Part shown: in pieces, positions 48,143 to 60,501 of the stretch
Layout of the letters: each line of letters starts with the position of its first letter
Position numbering within the stretch: the stretch's first letter is position 1
Assembly: GCA_002946415.1 (NCBI GenBank)
Contig: NJPS01000038.1
Coordinates: 310,001 to 374,000 of the forward strand
Origin: Rutstroemia sp. NJR-2017a BVV2
Taxonomy: Eukaryota; Ascomycota; Leotiomycetes; Helotiales; Rutstroemiaceae
Reading direction: 5' to 3'
Length of the DNA: 64,000 nt
The notes under the pieces: model-generated
Told to the model about the DNA's origin: nothing
Seen by the model: only the letters and a program-made list of their open reading frames with translations
Databases searched by the model: none
Translations under genes and position numbers: made by a program

Positions 48143-51100
48143 ATGGCTCGCAAGGCCTTCCTCGCAGACGTCGTCGCTGCTTCTGAGAAGAATATACCAA
48201 ATGTGGTCTCGATTAGTCGAGGAGATGATGATGGTGATGTAAACTTTTGTTACATTCATGAAACTGCAGAACCAGTGGAGATTGGTCTGCTTGCAATGGG
48301 TACGTTTTCATGTTTGCACCGTTCTACATCCCCAGCTTTTCTCGGCTTTTTCTTGGTTGTTTCTTAGCTGGTTGTGTTGAAGCTTTGCGTTTATGAGTGA
48401 TGACAGAAGTTCACAGCCATAGCTTTGCTTGTTCTAATTTTCCACAGACATTTCTGAGTATCCCTCGGGAAACACCTATATGATCTTCGCTAAATCCGAT
48501 GGCGCACCGGAGGCTGTGACCAGCACTTTGAACCAGCTGGCTCCTTCTTCGGCTGGTATGCGTCTTCCAGATTTGATTAGCAATATTTCGCAGAAATTAC
48601 AGAAAGCTGTTGCGACGGGCGCTAGGAATAATCCTGTGCCCATTGACGACGAGGATGACGAGATGGAGGACGCAGAAGATGAGGAAAGTGAAGACGAGCT
48701 GGATTTCTCCGATCAAGACGAAGATTTCCTAGATGATCGCATGAATTTCACGCACGAAAAAGCTCTGTCGTCCTCAAGAATCAAACTAGGTCCTGAAGCC
48801 ATCGCACAACTTGATCGCCGCATTAGGAGCGATGCTCGTGCTGTTAGATTGGCAGGATTCAAGATTGGTGTTTTAAGTGGCATGACGGCTGAAGCTCAGA
48901 GCAGTATCCTCAGCATCTCGATTTTGGCTGCAAAGCTTGGACTTTCTGAAGAAGCCATGCAAGCCTGGGACATAGAACCTCAGCAATATGTGGTATTACT
49001 CGTACGCTATTGTGAAGGCTACAAGACCTTTGAGAATATCATCGCCGAGCCTGCTAAGCATAGCGGAATTGAATGCAGGGTCGGTGTCAGTAACAATTAT
49101 AAACCAACGAATACAGAGGCTCTCTCAGCTTTCTCAGATACGAATAAAGCTGGAGCTAAACCTTTCAACCGGGAGTCCGAACATTCCATAAGCAAAGCGG
49201 ATCAAGATATGGCTGGGTTCTTCAACATATTCATTAGCAGCTCCTTGAATGAATTTATAAACACAAAGATGATCTCGTTACTAAAGATCCGCAACGCTAC
49301 TGGCCTTGGATGGGAAGCGGCAAAGACATATTTCGATCAAAGACAGGGACGGCCGCTAGAGCACAATGCTGACATTCTGTCGGAGAATTTGATGAACGCG
49401 ACATCTCAGTCAGAGACCAGAAATATCTCCGATGTATTAACTTCTGATCACCTTACTGACAAAGTCGGTGGTGAACTCTCTTTTCCACTGATTGCTGCAC
49501 AATTCGCTTCGATGTACCTGGTCCGTTGCACTGAGTTTTGCCTTGTTTGCCACGATAAAATCACGGGAGAGTTCGAAGCTCTAAAACCATATGTCTGCAG
49601 CAAGCCGCTTTGTTTGTACCAGTACATGTCTCTAGGGTTTGGACCGAGTGTGGAACACGAAATTCAAACTCAACCATATTGTGTGGACCTTCTCTTGAAC
49701 TTTTGCTACACAAGCGCCTGGGTATGTTTCATCATTTCTCGTATTGGCAAGTTGCTTACTGATACAGGCGAATCGAATTCGAGAGTTTCCCATTGGTATG
49801 AGTCTTTCTGTGCCCGAGGTTATGACAGCTTCTGTCAGCGTCATGCCCGTTACCAAATGGGTCCCTGCGGCTAATTTACTCGCACCATCTTCATCTTCCA
49901 CCGGTGGAGATTCGTCAAACATCTTCGAGATCAAGTTTGATGCTGCGAGACATGAAGTTGTGTTCGATGTTACCCAGAAACCGGTCCGGGAAGGGGATTG
50001 GGTATGTATAATGCTTGGACATTCCAGTGGTAAGTCGTCCCACAATCTTTGGTGACTGTTGAGTGCTGATTGGGAACAGACAATACGAACAAAATCTTAC
50101 ATTTCAGGGTTGCGGACACATCATTCTTCCCAACAATAAAACTATCAGATACAGCAGTCACCCAGATGTCCACATCCAACGCAGCTGTCGGCACACAACC
50201 AGCACTAACTCCTACCGATGTTCCTACAACCCCAGATACAACACCGCCCCCTTCTGTTCTTCAACCAGCTCGATTATGTATCTACAATCAGAATTTCGAC
50301 GACATGTCAGAAGACCAAAAGCGCGCTACTATTGTCATGCTTCTTGAAACCTTGCCATCTATTAAAGATATGAGAGAATATATCGACGAGCAGAGCAAAT
50401 CACAAGAGCCGAGTCTTCGGAATTGGAAAGATCGTATTTCTCCAGCTGCGTTGGGCTTACTTCGCTGGGTCATAGCGTCAAACAGGTCTTGTCTTATTCA
50501 AGTCGACAAATGCCCAGGCCAGAGTGATGGTGCATTTGCGAAATCAAAGACCAGACCTGAGCAGAAAGTCTCTCAAATTGCCGATAACTGGGTTCAATTT
50601 CGATTCGCACAAGGAGCGCCGGACAAGGAGCAACGCTTCTTAGGTGCTCTGAAAGCACAACAAAATCAACTAAACCCAAAATATCCTACCATGTTTGCCT
50701 TCCATGGCAGCCCGATACATAACTGGCATTCCATCATAAGACATGGTTTGGACTTTAAGGACACCCTGCACGGTAGAGCCTATGGACATGGTGTTTATCA
50801 CGCGCAAGATCAAAATGTATCGTGTGGTTATTCTCAACCTCGTGTAGGGGTAAGTATTCGCCGATGTTCTTCTAGCACTTCCATGAACCTTCTTTACTAA
50901 CTATTAGATAGAACATCTGGCCGGGATCGGAACTGAAGGCAACTTCAGTAATGAGTATCAATGAAATCATCAATTGCCCTGCTCAATTCGTTAGCTCTTC
51001 TCCTTACATTGTGGTTCAACACATCGACTGGATTCAGTGTCGATATTTACTTGTTCAAGTGGAGGACGCTATCGTAACCACCCCCAACCCTACCACCATG

Positions 51101-52215
51101 GAAGACGATAAGTATGTCATTCTTTACTATCTACATTAACCCAAGAATGAGCATGGACTTTTATATTGGTCAGTCAGACTAACTACCCTTGCAGTACTCC
51201 GCCATCCCTTGATAACATTGAACAAGACCCCAAATATACGGCAAGAGCTATTAATAAAAAAGCAATCGGAATCCCAAAATGTGCTGCCACAGTATCTAGG
51301 GCGTTCCGTACTGACAATAATCATGATAGCCCGAGCACAAAGAAACGCAAGGGACAGCTTCTCGGGGGACGCGGCTCAGAGATAATTAGCGAGGAAGAAG
51401 ATATCGAGGATATCCAGTTTTTGTTGTCTGATGGTGAGAACGGTGGCTCGAGCGAAAGGGATTTTGAAATCATGTCAGTCTCCCAATCTTTGTTCTGTGA
51501 ATACCATACTGAAATTTATTGCAGCTCCTCCACACACAAGAAGCCGGAAGCTCCAAAGACAGATTTCGTTCCAGGATCCCTCGACCAATCCAGTCTTCCA
51601 ATGTTGGATTCGCCGGCGTATGCCACTCCTTCGGCGACTATGCGTCTTAACAGGGAATTGCAATCAATTCTCAAGGTTCAAAGATCCACGCCATTACATG
51701 AGCTTGGATGGTACATTGACGAAAGTCTTGTCGATAACATTTACCAATGGATTGTCGAGCTGCACTCCTTCGATCCTAGCCTACCATTGAGCAAAGACCT
51801 TAAAGAGGCTGGCATGACAAGTGTCGTGTTAGAAATTCGTTTTGGAAAAGATTATCCCCATTCTCCACCTTTCGTGCGCGTCGTTCGGCCCAGATTCCTA
51901 CCTTTCATGTCTGGTGGAGGTGGCCATGTCACAGCAGGCGGAGCCTTATGTATGGAACTTCTTACAAATTCCGGCTGGAGCGCTGTCTCTTCCATTGAGT
52001 CGGTGCTTTTACAAGTTCGTCTCGCGCTCATGAGTACTGATCCCAAACCGGCACGACTTCAACACAGAGGTAAGTCAAACCAACGCGATTACGGCACTCA
52101 GGAAGCAATGGATGCGTTTATTCGAGCTTGTCGGGCTCATGGTTGGGAGGTACCGACGGACTTCCAGCAGTTCGCTCAATTACCGTCGACCAATGAATCT
52201 TCAAGAGAACTATAG
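48143..52215 (+). CDS. Fusion of RWD-like, PARP-like ADP-ribosyltransferase and UBE2Q-like E2 domains
   Basis: Seven exons by my model (48143..48299, 48448..49721, 49768..50029, 50080..50849, 50912..51111, 51195..51473, 51525..52215), 1210 aa, frame-consistent. The N-terminus (VNFCYIHETAEPVEIGLLAMD, SEYPSGNTYMIF) resembles an RWD-like domain and is followed by an acidic linker. A Cys-rich stretch (TEFCLVCHDKI...YVCSKPLCLYQY) lies near residue 400. The ADP-ribosyltransferase core has FHGSPIHNWHSIIRHG (His773) and GRAYGHGVYHAQD (Tyr804). At the third catalytic position the segment SSPYIVVQHIDWIQCRYLLV has Pro rather than Glu, so poly-ADP-ribosylation is unlikely. The last 240 residues are a ubiquitin-conjugating fold with the Cys in GGALCMELLTNSGW, close to UBE2Q. 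Likely a nuclear or cytosolic mono-ART with E2 activity; targets unknown. Confidence 0.88.
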
Positions 52216-52921
52216 GGGATACTGGAAATGCAACGGCGGTTGATTTTTAGTGGGCATTTTTGTTACCGCGTAAGAGCAACAATACAGTGGGTTTATGGTA
52301 ATTTGCAGAGGCGTTTTGGGAACGGGGGTAACGATAACGACTAGGAAATAAGGCACATTTGCAATGCGGTGTCAATTTTAGGGAGGCGTTATGGAAATCG
52401 GGAACCCAAAAGACACAGTTTAAGGGCGGAACAGGGCAAAATACACAAGCAGGAGGTGTCTGGTGTGCGTTTGCAAATACATGAGGGATACTCATATGCT
52501 CCATTAGGGATAAACTGATTTAAAGAAGAAAACGCGTATTTACGCTGAGGTAAACAAGTTAGTATCCTAGGCTGGTTGTCGTGCATGATTACCTCCGTAT
52601 TATGTTTTTTGGGACTGTGACATGCTGTACCCTGGTTTTGAATGTGATGAAAGTACATTGAAGTATGGAATATATACATGCAAACCAATGCCAACCTTCT
52701 TTGAGGACACAAAAAGCTAAGAAGAAAAAGCCCCCGTGGCAAACCCAACCAACGCCTCTCCTTCCGCCCAAGCTCAACTCCGCATAGCTCCAATCCTCAT
52801 TCCCGGAACTCCACATCCTCCTCATTCTACTGCTTCCTTGCCCAAAGATCTCAATCCAACTGCACTCCGTCACCCCTCACCCTCAAGGCCATCCTTCCCC
52901 CTACGGCTCATCTCCCTACAC
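52216..52921. other. Convergent spacer PARP-E2 gene / carbonic anhydrase
   Basis: A 700 bp stretch between convergent stop codons. A plus-strand open frame from 52736 runs antisense into the carbonic anhydrase and is a shadow. No other gene seen. Confidence 0.5.
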
Positions 52922-53809
52922 CTACTCATTAACCCCATGCCCCCAAATCTCCTGCTCCACCCTCGCACTATACGTACTCACCCTCAACAACTCCTGCATC
53001 TGGCCCGTCCCCAACCTCAGCACCTTCCCCGCCACAAACCACCTCTTCCCCTCCGTACACGGCGGACTCGTCAAACTCCCCTCATACGTCCAGAAATCCT
53101 TATACCCGTCCACCTCCCCAATCACCTTACTCATATCCAGACTCATCTCGATCTTCGTGTCATTCGTATAATTGGGGAAATCCTGCATATCGCCTAGCGA
53201 GGAGAACCACGCGGAATCCGCCGCTGCAGAGTCGTTGTATGCGACGGGATCGACGAGGAAACCGACGACGGCCCGCGCGACGCCAGTGGCGTCCGCGTGC
53301 ACGAGGTGCAGCTCGGCTTTGGAGCGGTGCCCCGAGACGGTGTGGTCGGCGGGGGCGTGGATGTGCCAGGATTGGAGGTAGAGGGTGGTGTTGTCGTAGG
53401 AGAGGGTGGGGTGGGTGGTGATGGCGGAGGTGTTGGAGGAGGGGGAGGTGAAGGCCAGGCCGTAGCCCCAGTTGTAGAGGGTGCCGGTGAAGGGGGTAGA
53501 GTAGGAGAAGGAGGGGATGTGGACGCGCGAGAAGCCGGAGGAGAGGCTGAGTTGGATCGGGGATTGTTGGGTGCCGGTTTGGCAGAGGGAGTAGTCTTTT
53601 GGGGAGGTTAGTTAGATGTGCTTGAGGATTTGGGTGAGTGTAGGTGCAGCTAACGTACCCGGATTAATCATGGCCCAGTTGTAGGATGCGTCGTATGCCC
53701 ACTCAGTTGTGGTTGCATCAGCACGCTTGCCCAGTCTTGATGGGATTTCATGTCCAGGGCAAGCCAAAGTGGCTGCGATGAGGCAGGCTGTAGCGAAAAG
53801 AGAGTACAT
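52922..53809 (-). CDS. Secreted alpha-carbonic anhydrase
   Basis: Two exons, complement(52922..53595, 53659..53809), 274 aa. The N-terminus MYSLFATACLIAATLACPGH is a secretion signal. The alpha-class fold shows EWAYD near the start, QQSPIQLSLSSG, then the zinc ligands in SWHIHAPADH and AELHLVHAD (two His in HIH, the third in LHLVH). TYEGSLTSPPCTEGKRWFV near the C-terminus is the conserved active-site wall. Several N-x-S/T sites fit an extracellular glycoprotein. It hydrates CO2 to bicarbonate outside the cell. The splice site is G|GTACGT. Alpha-type enzymes are less common in fungi than beta-type. Confidence 0.93.
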
Positions 53810-56587
53810 ATTGAATGAATGGATAACTAAAAGATTGAATGAGGAAGGCTTTCACGCTGTGCTGTAATGAAACATTTCGTCTTTCGAGGTGAAGCTGTTG
53901 ATCTTATAGGCATTCCATTCTCACACGAGAATTGGTCTGCTCAGCCTATCGTCCCATGCCAAGGTGTAAAAAGGCCCCAAGAAAACCACATAGAGTAAGA
54001 TTGCGTACATAGAGTGAGAATACCAGTATGAGCCCCAAATGTTTACTAACACAGAATTCAGGTTTCATACTCACATCTTCTTGATTATGAAAATCTCAAA
54101 GGGTCTGCCTTGTAGGGATGAAGATATACTTTACCCTCTGGCCTAACACACGGAAAGCTAAGACCCCTTTGGAGATTAGTTCAAACAAACCTTATCTCAT
54201 TCACAACTTGTACAATCTGCGAGGCTGAATTATTAAAGCCCCTCACAAGTCATCGAGCCAAGGCTCTTTTACATGAGGTGGGATAAATACGGTGTCTGGG
54301 TGCCAAGAAATAAATCTCTCTTCACGTGGACATTTAATGCACTGCCACTAGGACCAAACTCAATCGAACAACTTTGTTCATGCGTTTGCTGTGCATTTTC
54401 GCACTGATTTCCTTGGCTGCGAGATAGGATGAAAATAAACTGCTTTGGAACAAGGCTTACTATGGAAAGTACCGATATTTGGGCTGTGTGTTGGGGCTAG
54501 ATCTAACAGCCGTATATCTGGACTTGGTGCCTAGCCAAGATCGATTGAAATGAACTGATCTTGACTTTCACGTTATCATCAAGTGAATGAAGCACGAGAC
54601 TCTGGTGGTGTTCTTGTCGAGTCTCAAACGTCTACGAAAGTTATTTGGGCTGTTGTCAGGCGACACTACCAGCCCGAAACCTCCGAGACCTGTGCAAGTA
54701 AGTGACCCACAGAACTCCCTACCTTCTGCCACCAGATATCGAAGCCCCTTTCTGTACTGACTTGAGTGAAAGCGGATATGGTCGTCGTTATGATTTCAGT
54801 GTCAACTCCATGATAACTTGAAAGAGTATACACGGAGGTACCACAGGCTTGGCACGTGCTTGGGTACACTTAGGTGCCGATAATGAATGACTGAGATTAC
54901 GTAGCGCAGCAAATGAACATTTGTTTGCCTCCAACGTATTGTCGATGCGTGGCTGTCCTCCTCGAGTCGCCTTGCCAAGAGTGTGTAACATTGAACACTT
55001 CTTGCATTGTCAACGAGCATGCCCGGGAGAATAGCTCGCGCTTGGTATGTGGTGGGAATGGTACGAGCATTGACACCCACGTGTCTAAGTCCATGAAAAT
55101 GAACAGATGGTGACACAAGATTGAGGTCCATGCAGACAAGAGTGGCATTGGAAGGACTGCGCGAAATGCGAACGATCGCCATTGATAAATCAAAGAGCGC
55201 TGGCGCTCGTCCTGTTCCATTTCGCATGCATCGCGAGGCAAATCATACTGCGGGGAAATCTTTGTCCTCTCTGAATGTCGCTGGCATTCAAGAATAGCGG
55301 CAGCCATTGATGGAGCAATGACTATGCAGGCATCCAGACTTCGAGACGAAACAAGTAATACCGGCTCTGTTCACGGAACAGCCCATATGCAGAGGTTGCC
55401 AGCAAACTGATAAGTTTGCGATTGACACTGTTGAGTACCCTGATGCTGCCAACGGACGACTGGTTCGTGGGGTAATCTGAACAGATACAACCTCTTTGGT
55501 TCCCTGGGAGCCTGTGCTATGCCGGGCTGTTCTGTAATGGCAACTGCCAATGCACATACTGTTCCTGATCTTCTGTTATGACACCCATAGAACTAGACTT
55601 CAAAGAATCACAAGCCGCTGCCAATGGTCAAGAAGAAGTCCTCGAGTGGTTCTTATCAGTCCTGCATGTCATCGATAGCTGGATGAGGAGATTGCGGGGC
55701 CGGTGCTCGTGAAGTGGGGTGTTATCCCTAAGCTACCAATGAAGAAGAAGTTCAAGCCAGCCATATAACTAGCTCTCCGGAGAGGCTTGATCGCAGCCAT
55801 ACAAGTACAGTAAACAGGGCTAATGTGCAGCTTCTTAACGGATGCAGATCAAGGTTGCTCTGCGGGCAATGGTACAATATCGAATTTGCCTGGTCCAGAG
55901 GAGACTTCGGAGTTTCCAGCAGAGCGACAACGCTCATACAGACTGGTGAGAACCACGATACTGGTCGCCATAGTACGAGTCATTATTGCAATACATGCCC
56001 AATGCCCGTAACCACCGTGAACGCCGCGCCGAAGATGTGATTGTTGGACAAGAAGGCACCGAAGATCTAATCGATAACGCCCTTAGTCTAAATATAGACT
56101 AGCGTCGGCAAGAGCTCACCTCTAATGCCGATGGCATCTGCAAGGATCATTTATCGTCATGCGCTGAGATTGGAGATGGAATACTTTGAAAGGTACCGTT
56201 TTACCTCTGCACGGCTAACTTGCTGTGAGCTGCGAAGTTTGTTTGTCTTCTTACCGGCGTTTTACGTGACAACTCTCGGAATGCTCACAATTCTTGATAG
56301 CTTCATATTGGTTGATTGATGTCCGAATATAAATAATACGCAATTTTTATACGCAGATCTCAACCTTTACCCTATCCTTTTTTCCCAATTTGTGCTGCAA
56401 GTATTTTTAAAGCTGTGGCCCGTTTTCCTTCCTTCTTTCTGCCTTTACGTCCACAAACGGTTCTGCCCCAAACCAGGCAAAATCTCCTGCACTTCAGATC
56501 TTTCACTCTCAATACAATTTACCTCACTCGCCCTTCTCGCCCTCGCTCGCACCGCCATACACTATACGCGAATATTATTTTACTGCC
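53810..56587. other. Gene-poor 2.8 kb region, possible gene remnants
   Basis: No intact gene. Short open frames on the minus strand at 54666..55557 (up to 141 codons) and on the plus strand at 55578..56319 have plausible residue composition but no domain I can name and no consistent splicing. A hydrophobic minus-strand segment (about 55985-56045) looks like a membrane helix. I read the area as intergenic with possible relics. The last part is the pyrimidine-rich leader of the Sds3-like gene. Confidence 0.35.
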
Positions 56588-58271
56588 ATGGCTATGAGCC
56601 CTTCCCCTCAAATGTCCCCAACACTGGGCGGGAGAATTGACAGACAACGATCCAACTCTCCCCCTCCACATCAGCAATCCAAGAGAGACAAAAGGCGCTC
56701 AATGCTTCAAGACCGCCTCGCAGAAATGCATTCCTCTTTTGCTGCAAACCGGGACCTGCATTACCGCGACCAGCTCCAGGGTCTCCAAATCGACATGAAC
56801 CTCATTCAAGAAGCTGACGTCCACGGTAAACTGCCACTTCCGGACGGAAAGGATGTTAGCCCTTTGGTGCAAGATGCTATCAGAAAAGTTAAAGCAATTG
56901 CGGGCCATACTCCCACGCGCGCAGGCCGAGAATATGAATCTTTCGCACGCGAAATCAATAATGCGATGGAGGAAAGAGATGTTGCATTGACTACGCACAT
57001 GGTACAGTCGGACCCTCAGTTTCGTTTCTCGCACATACTATGTGTCTAACTCTTCTGATTTTTAGAGAGACTATGAAGTCAAAGCCAACGAGCTTGAATC
57101 GAACCATGCCTACAGAATGCGACTCGCGGATATCGAATACAAAGCTCTGATGAGCACTTTGCGGGATCGTTTAATCAACAGCGTGGTCAGCAAAAAGGCT
57201 CGTCTAGCAAAGGATAAAGATATGATTGAAGTTGGCGAAAGTAATGCTTTACTTTTGCACCCAAGTCAATTTGGTTTAGCCAACCCCGCCAGTCCTGGTG
57301 GCATGCATTCTAAGAGAGCTACGAGACACCGACGAGAAGCCGAAGAGGTACCCAATTATCTAGAGAATACAAAGAGAAAAAGGAAAGGATTGGAGGGCGA
57401 CGAATCGCCTGCACCTTCACGGCAGCGTCTAGACAATGGGGGTGGCACGCCGATTTGGTTCTCGGAAAGGAATCATAATACAAGCGCTCAGATTGATGCA
57501 TCGCTATACAGTATTGATAAACTCTTCACGGAGAAAGAGCTCGCTATGACATATAACCAGGCCGCTCTGGCAGCACATACATACATGGTCCGACATGCGC
57601 CTTACGCTGATGATAACAGTACCCCGCAGAACGGCAGATCAGATTCCAGTTCAGATACGGATAAACCTATGACTGGATCCGGGGAGGTTGGGGACGAGGA
57701 CGAAGACTCTCCACCATCGGCACCCACTATGGAACGACAACCCTCGCACATCACACGAAGCACACGTGGAGGTGCTGCAAATTTCAATACTGGCACTGGG
57801 ATTGATACTCTTAGCGATCTATCATATCCTGGTAACATAGCGGCCATCACCAAGCAAATGCCGAGACTACCACCTCTCCTTGCGGGATCCATGCAAAAAG
57901 GTTACGTGAAAGGAGAGTCAGCCAATCAGCCCCAAGGGCTTTCTCAAGAAGAAATCAATGCCGAGCTGGAGATCATAAGACGAGGTCGAACATATAACGA
58001 CGAGCGGGGCTACGGCAAGAATCTCGAGCTGGACAATGGCGGAAAAACTCTTCTCGAAGCAGTCATGGTTCCTCGAAAGGCTGTCACATATTACGTGAAG
58101 AGCGACAACAAAGCCACCATGCTCAGCAGCATGCGTGAAGAAATGGGCGGGGAGCCCATGTCCAAACAGAGCTCCCGAGGGGGAAGTGATGCCGGAGGAA
58201 CACCCATGTCGAGGCAAGGAACTAATGAAGGCTCAAGAGCGAATAGAGGCAGAAAGAACTTACCTGCTTAA
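56588..58271 (+). CDS. Sds3-like subunit of the Rpd3L histone deacetylase complex
   Basis: Two exons (56588..57001, 57066..58271), 539 aa. An N-terminal disordered part precedes SKRDKRRSMLQDRLAEMHSSF and NRDLHYRDQLQGLQIDMNLI, the Sds3-like signature as I recall it. A long charged helical region follows, including YESFAREINNAMEERDVAL and, across the splice, DYEVKANELESNHAYRMRLAD (coiled coil). YKALMSTLRDRLINSVVSKK continues the helix. The middle and C-terminus are Ser/Thr-rich with a conserved FTEKELAMTYNQAALAAHTYM patch. Sds3 scaffolds the Sin3/Rpd3 corepressor. It could alternatively be the Dep1-type component. Start at ccATGgct. Confidence 0.62.
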
Positions 58272-59780
58272 GGCCGGGAAACATATGAAAAGTTGTCGTG
58301 GTATGTCTGATTAATGTTTATGTCAGGTTCGATTTGGATATTAGAGAGCGATGGCGTTGGGGATATGGGCGTGATGTGGGCGGGGTGGGGTGGGGTGGGT
58401 TTATATTATGCACAAATGCTCACTCGTATATCATTTCTCATCCTTTGAGTAAGGCTAGTGTAGATAGATGCTGAGCAGGATCTGGGTTTCTTTTATGGAA
58501 GGTTGATAACATTAGTATAAAGAAGGTTATTTGGGTTTTTATTACTTTGGTCTTCGTCAGAGGTTTCCGAGGGATTGTGTCGACTTATATACTTTCGGGT
58601 CAACGAGTAATAACTGCTCCAATACGAAACTCAATCACCGTGACCCTACAACAAAGGATTATGATCATTTGTGCTTTGACTGATCCAGCTTAGTTGCTGT
58701 CTCTTCACTTCCCTAAGCAAGTCAGCCTAGAGTGGAAAATAACAATACCTAGATCATAGAGAGAGCTTATAGTCTCACGAAGACTCGGTAAGATATTGGA
58801 ATATAGGTTTACAGCTCTCAGGGCTTCTCTTCTGTACTTGGTTAAGCGGTTTCTCGATTCCTGAAGAAGGAAGTTGAATGCTTGAGAGGAATTTGTTGGC
58901 AGAGCAGGATTCGACGCTTGATTACAATTGGACTAGTATGGGGGCGGGAATGGGTAGGAAGAAGGCGGGATCGAGGGAAGAGGGGCAGGGATAAGTCTGG
59001 AGGGGCGGAGGGGAATATATATAAGAGGGTGGGGGGGGAGGAGGAAGGAAGGAAGATAGTCTACTTGACTTATGTTCTGCCCTCACGCCCGCCAGCATAA
59101 TTTCTCTCCTCCTACTCTGTAGCCTTCTCCTCCCCAATATATCCTTCCCCTCTCAACAGAAACTACCCTCAAGGTCCAAACAAACGATTCATCTCGAGGT
59201 CATTAAACACCGTGGAGATACTTACTAGACATGTATTTCTTTTTTATATATAAGACCAAGTTAACGATCCTTTTGATATAAGTTCTAGCAACATTGCTCA
59301 GCTCTGTCTTGCTGGAGAGAAAGGCCAGTGCATCCGTTGATTTACTGTAGGATACCTCTCCGGTGTAGAAATAACAAGCCGACAATATTATCCAAAAGAT
59401 ATTTGGCCAATAAAAAGATTTCAATACTTCAGAGCCTTTAGGATATTCGTCTGATAATAATAATCAGCTGTAATATATTGTCCCAAATTGGCGTGTTTTT
59501 TCTAAGCCGAAGAGGATACTCCTATCTTCGCTAGCGACACTTAGCGAACCCACGTCCCACAATCCTATCCACAACCACAACCACCGACTGTCCTATCTAA
59601 TCAGAGAGAGAAAAAAAGACTTTTATCAATAATAGTGGATTCACCACCCCCATCCACTTCACTCAAACCAGCCAAAAACCATCCATTCCTCCATCATAAC
59701 TAACTCAGTCAAAAACTACCCTCCCCCTCCCTTCCCAGCCACAACATCACCCTTACGACCAGAGCAAGAACAAAAAGGAA
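58272..59780. other. Intergenic region before tRNA-Glu, with one copy of a diverged repeat
   Basis: A 1.5 kb stretch without a supported gene. It contains GT/GA-rich runs near 58375-58400 and 58930-59055. A minus-strand open frame at 59203..59424 belongs to a duplicated element (see the repeat entries). Confidence 0.5.
59190..59460 (-). repeat. Diverged repeat element, copy A
   Basis: Read on the minus strand this stretch encodes SFYWPNIFWIILSACYFYTGEV, which matches the translation of copy B at 61.5-61.75 kb residue by residue over about 21 positions (14 identical). At DNA level the segment CTCTCCGGTG-agaaata (59356 onward) and the flanks align with copy B. Minus-strand reading continues open to about 59203 and then meets a short A-rich run. 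It may be a relic of a small gene family or a mobile element; neither is established. Confidence 0.55.
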
Positions 59781-59879
59781 TTCCGAAACGGGGAATTGAA
59801 CCCCGGTCTCCCGCGGCCTTGTAACTGGACTAACAGCTATCTTGAGAGGCGGAAATGCTAGCCACTACACCATTTCGGA
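59781..59879 (-). tRNA. tRNA-Glu (CTC), intron-containing
   Basis: The minus strand folds as a full cloverleaf. The acceptor stem TCCGAAA pairs with TTTCGGA over 7 bp. The D-arm is TGGTGTAGTGGCTAGCA. The anticodon stem TCCGC pairs with GCGGG around the loop CTCTCA, giving anticodon CTC. The T-arm CGGGGTTCAATTCCCCG is perfect. An intron of about 27 nt interrupts after the base 3' of the anticodon, the canonical position 37/38. The gene is a nuclear glutamate tRNA. Confidence 0.92.
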
Positions 59880-60501
59880 TTGTGATCGGTTGGGAGGTGG
59901 TTGATTATTGAGGGTTATGTTGTAGTGGGTGTGTGGTGGAGGGAAGGAAAGGTGAGCGCGGAAGGAAAGGTAAGTGGGAGGGGCGGCGGAGTTTGGGGTG
60001 GAGAAGGAGTGGGGTGGAGGGGGAAGGGGGACCTTGTTTGATTTTGGGGCGGGGAGAAGAGTGAGAGGCGGGATGGATGGGATATGATATAGTATGCATG
60101 GGTTGAATGTCTGGGGTTTGGTTGAGGTTTGAACATGGGAGGGAGGGGGCTGGCTGCATTCTCTTTTGTCATGTCTGTGTGTGTGGTAGTTATGATCGAG
60201 TGTGATATGGTATAGTGTATCACATACGCTCGAACAATCAAGTGGTGGAGACATAGTGCCCTGCAGGTAGCTAAAAGCTTAGTTCTAAACAAAAACAACG
60301 TCCTAGGCTCCTAGGTAGACAGGTTTCTTCTTTCATGGAAGTCTATAGCACGATGTATCGCTGTTAGGCAGGGCTGTCAATTAGATAGTTTGGGAGCAGT
60401 GTGCAAGACCTATGGCTATATTGTGCCAAATCTAATGGCGGGTATATACTTTGGAAGAAACATCGACCGAAAGCGAGAATAGAGGACGTGCTGTATTGCC
60501 G
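59880..60501. other. Intergenic stretch between tRNA-Glu and the SET gene
   Basis: About 620 bp, rich in G and T on the plus strand. Minus-strand open frames (59865..60298) are low-complexity Pro/His/Ser and treated as chance. Confidence 0.45.

Noticed and set aside
52736..53197. 153-codon plus-strand open frame over the carbonic anhydrase 3' end
   Set aside because: Pro/His/Leu-rich antisense of a certain gene.
54666..55557. Group of minus-strand open frames considered as a decayed incompatibility-type gene
   Set aside because: I could not find any family motif or consistent splicing, so no gene is claimed.
55770..55790. CTCTCCGGAGAG palindrome, considered as a third copy of the 59/61 kb repeat
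   Set aside because: Only the short core matches; the flanks do not align with copies A and B.
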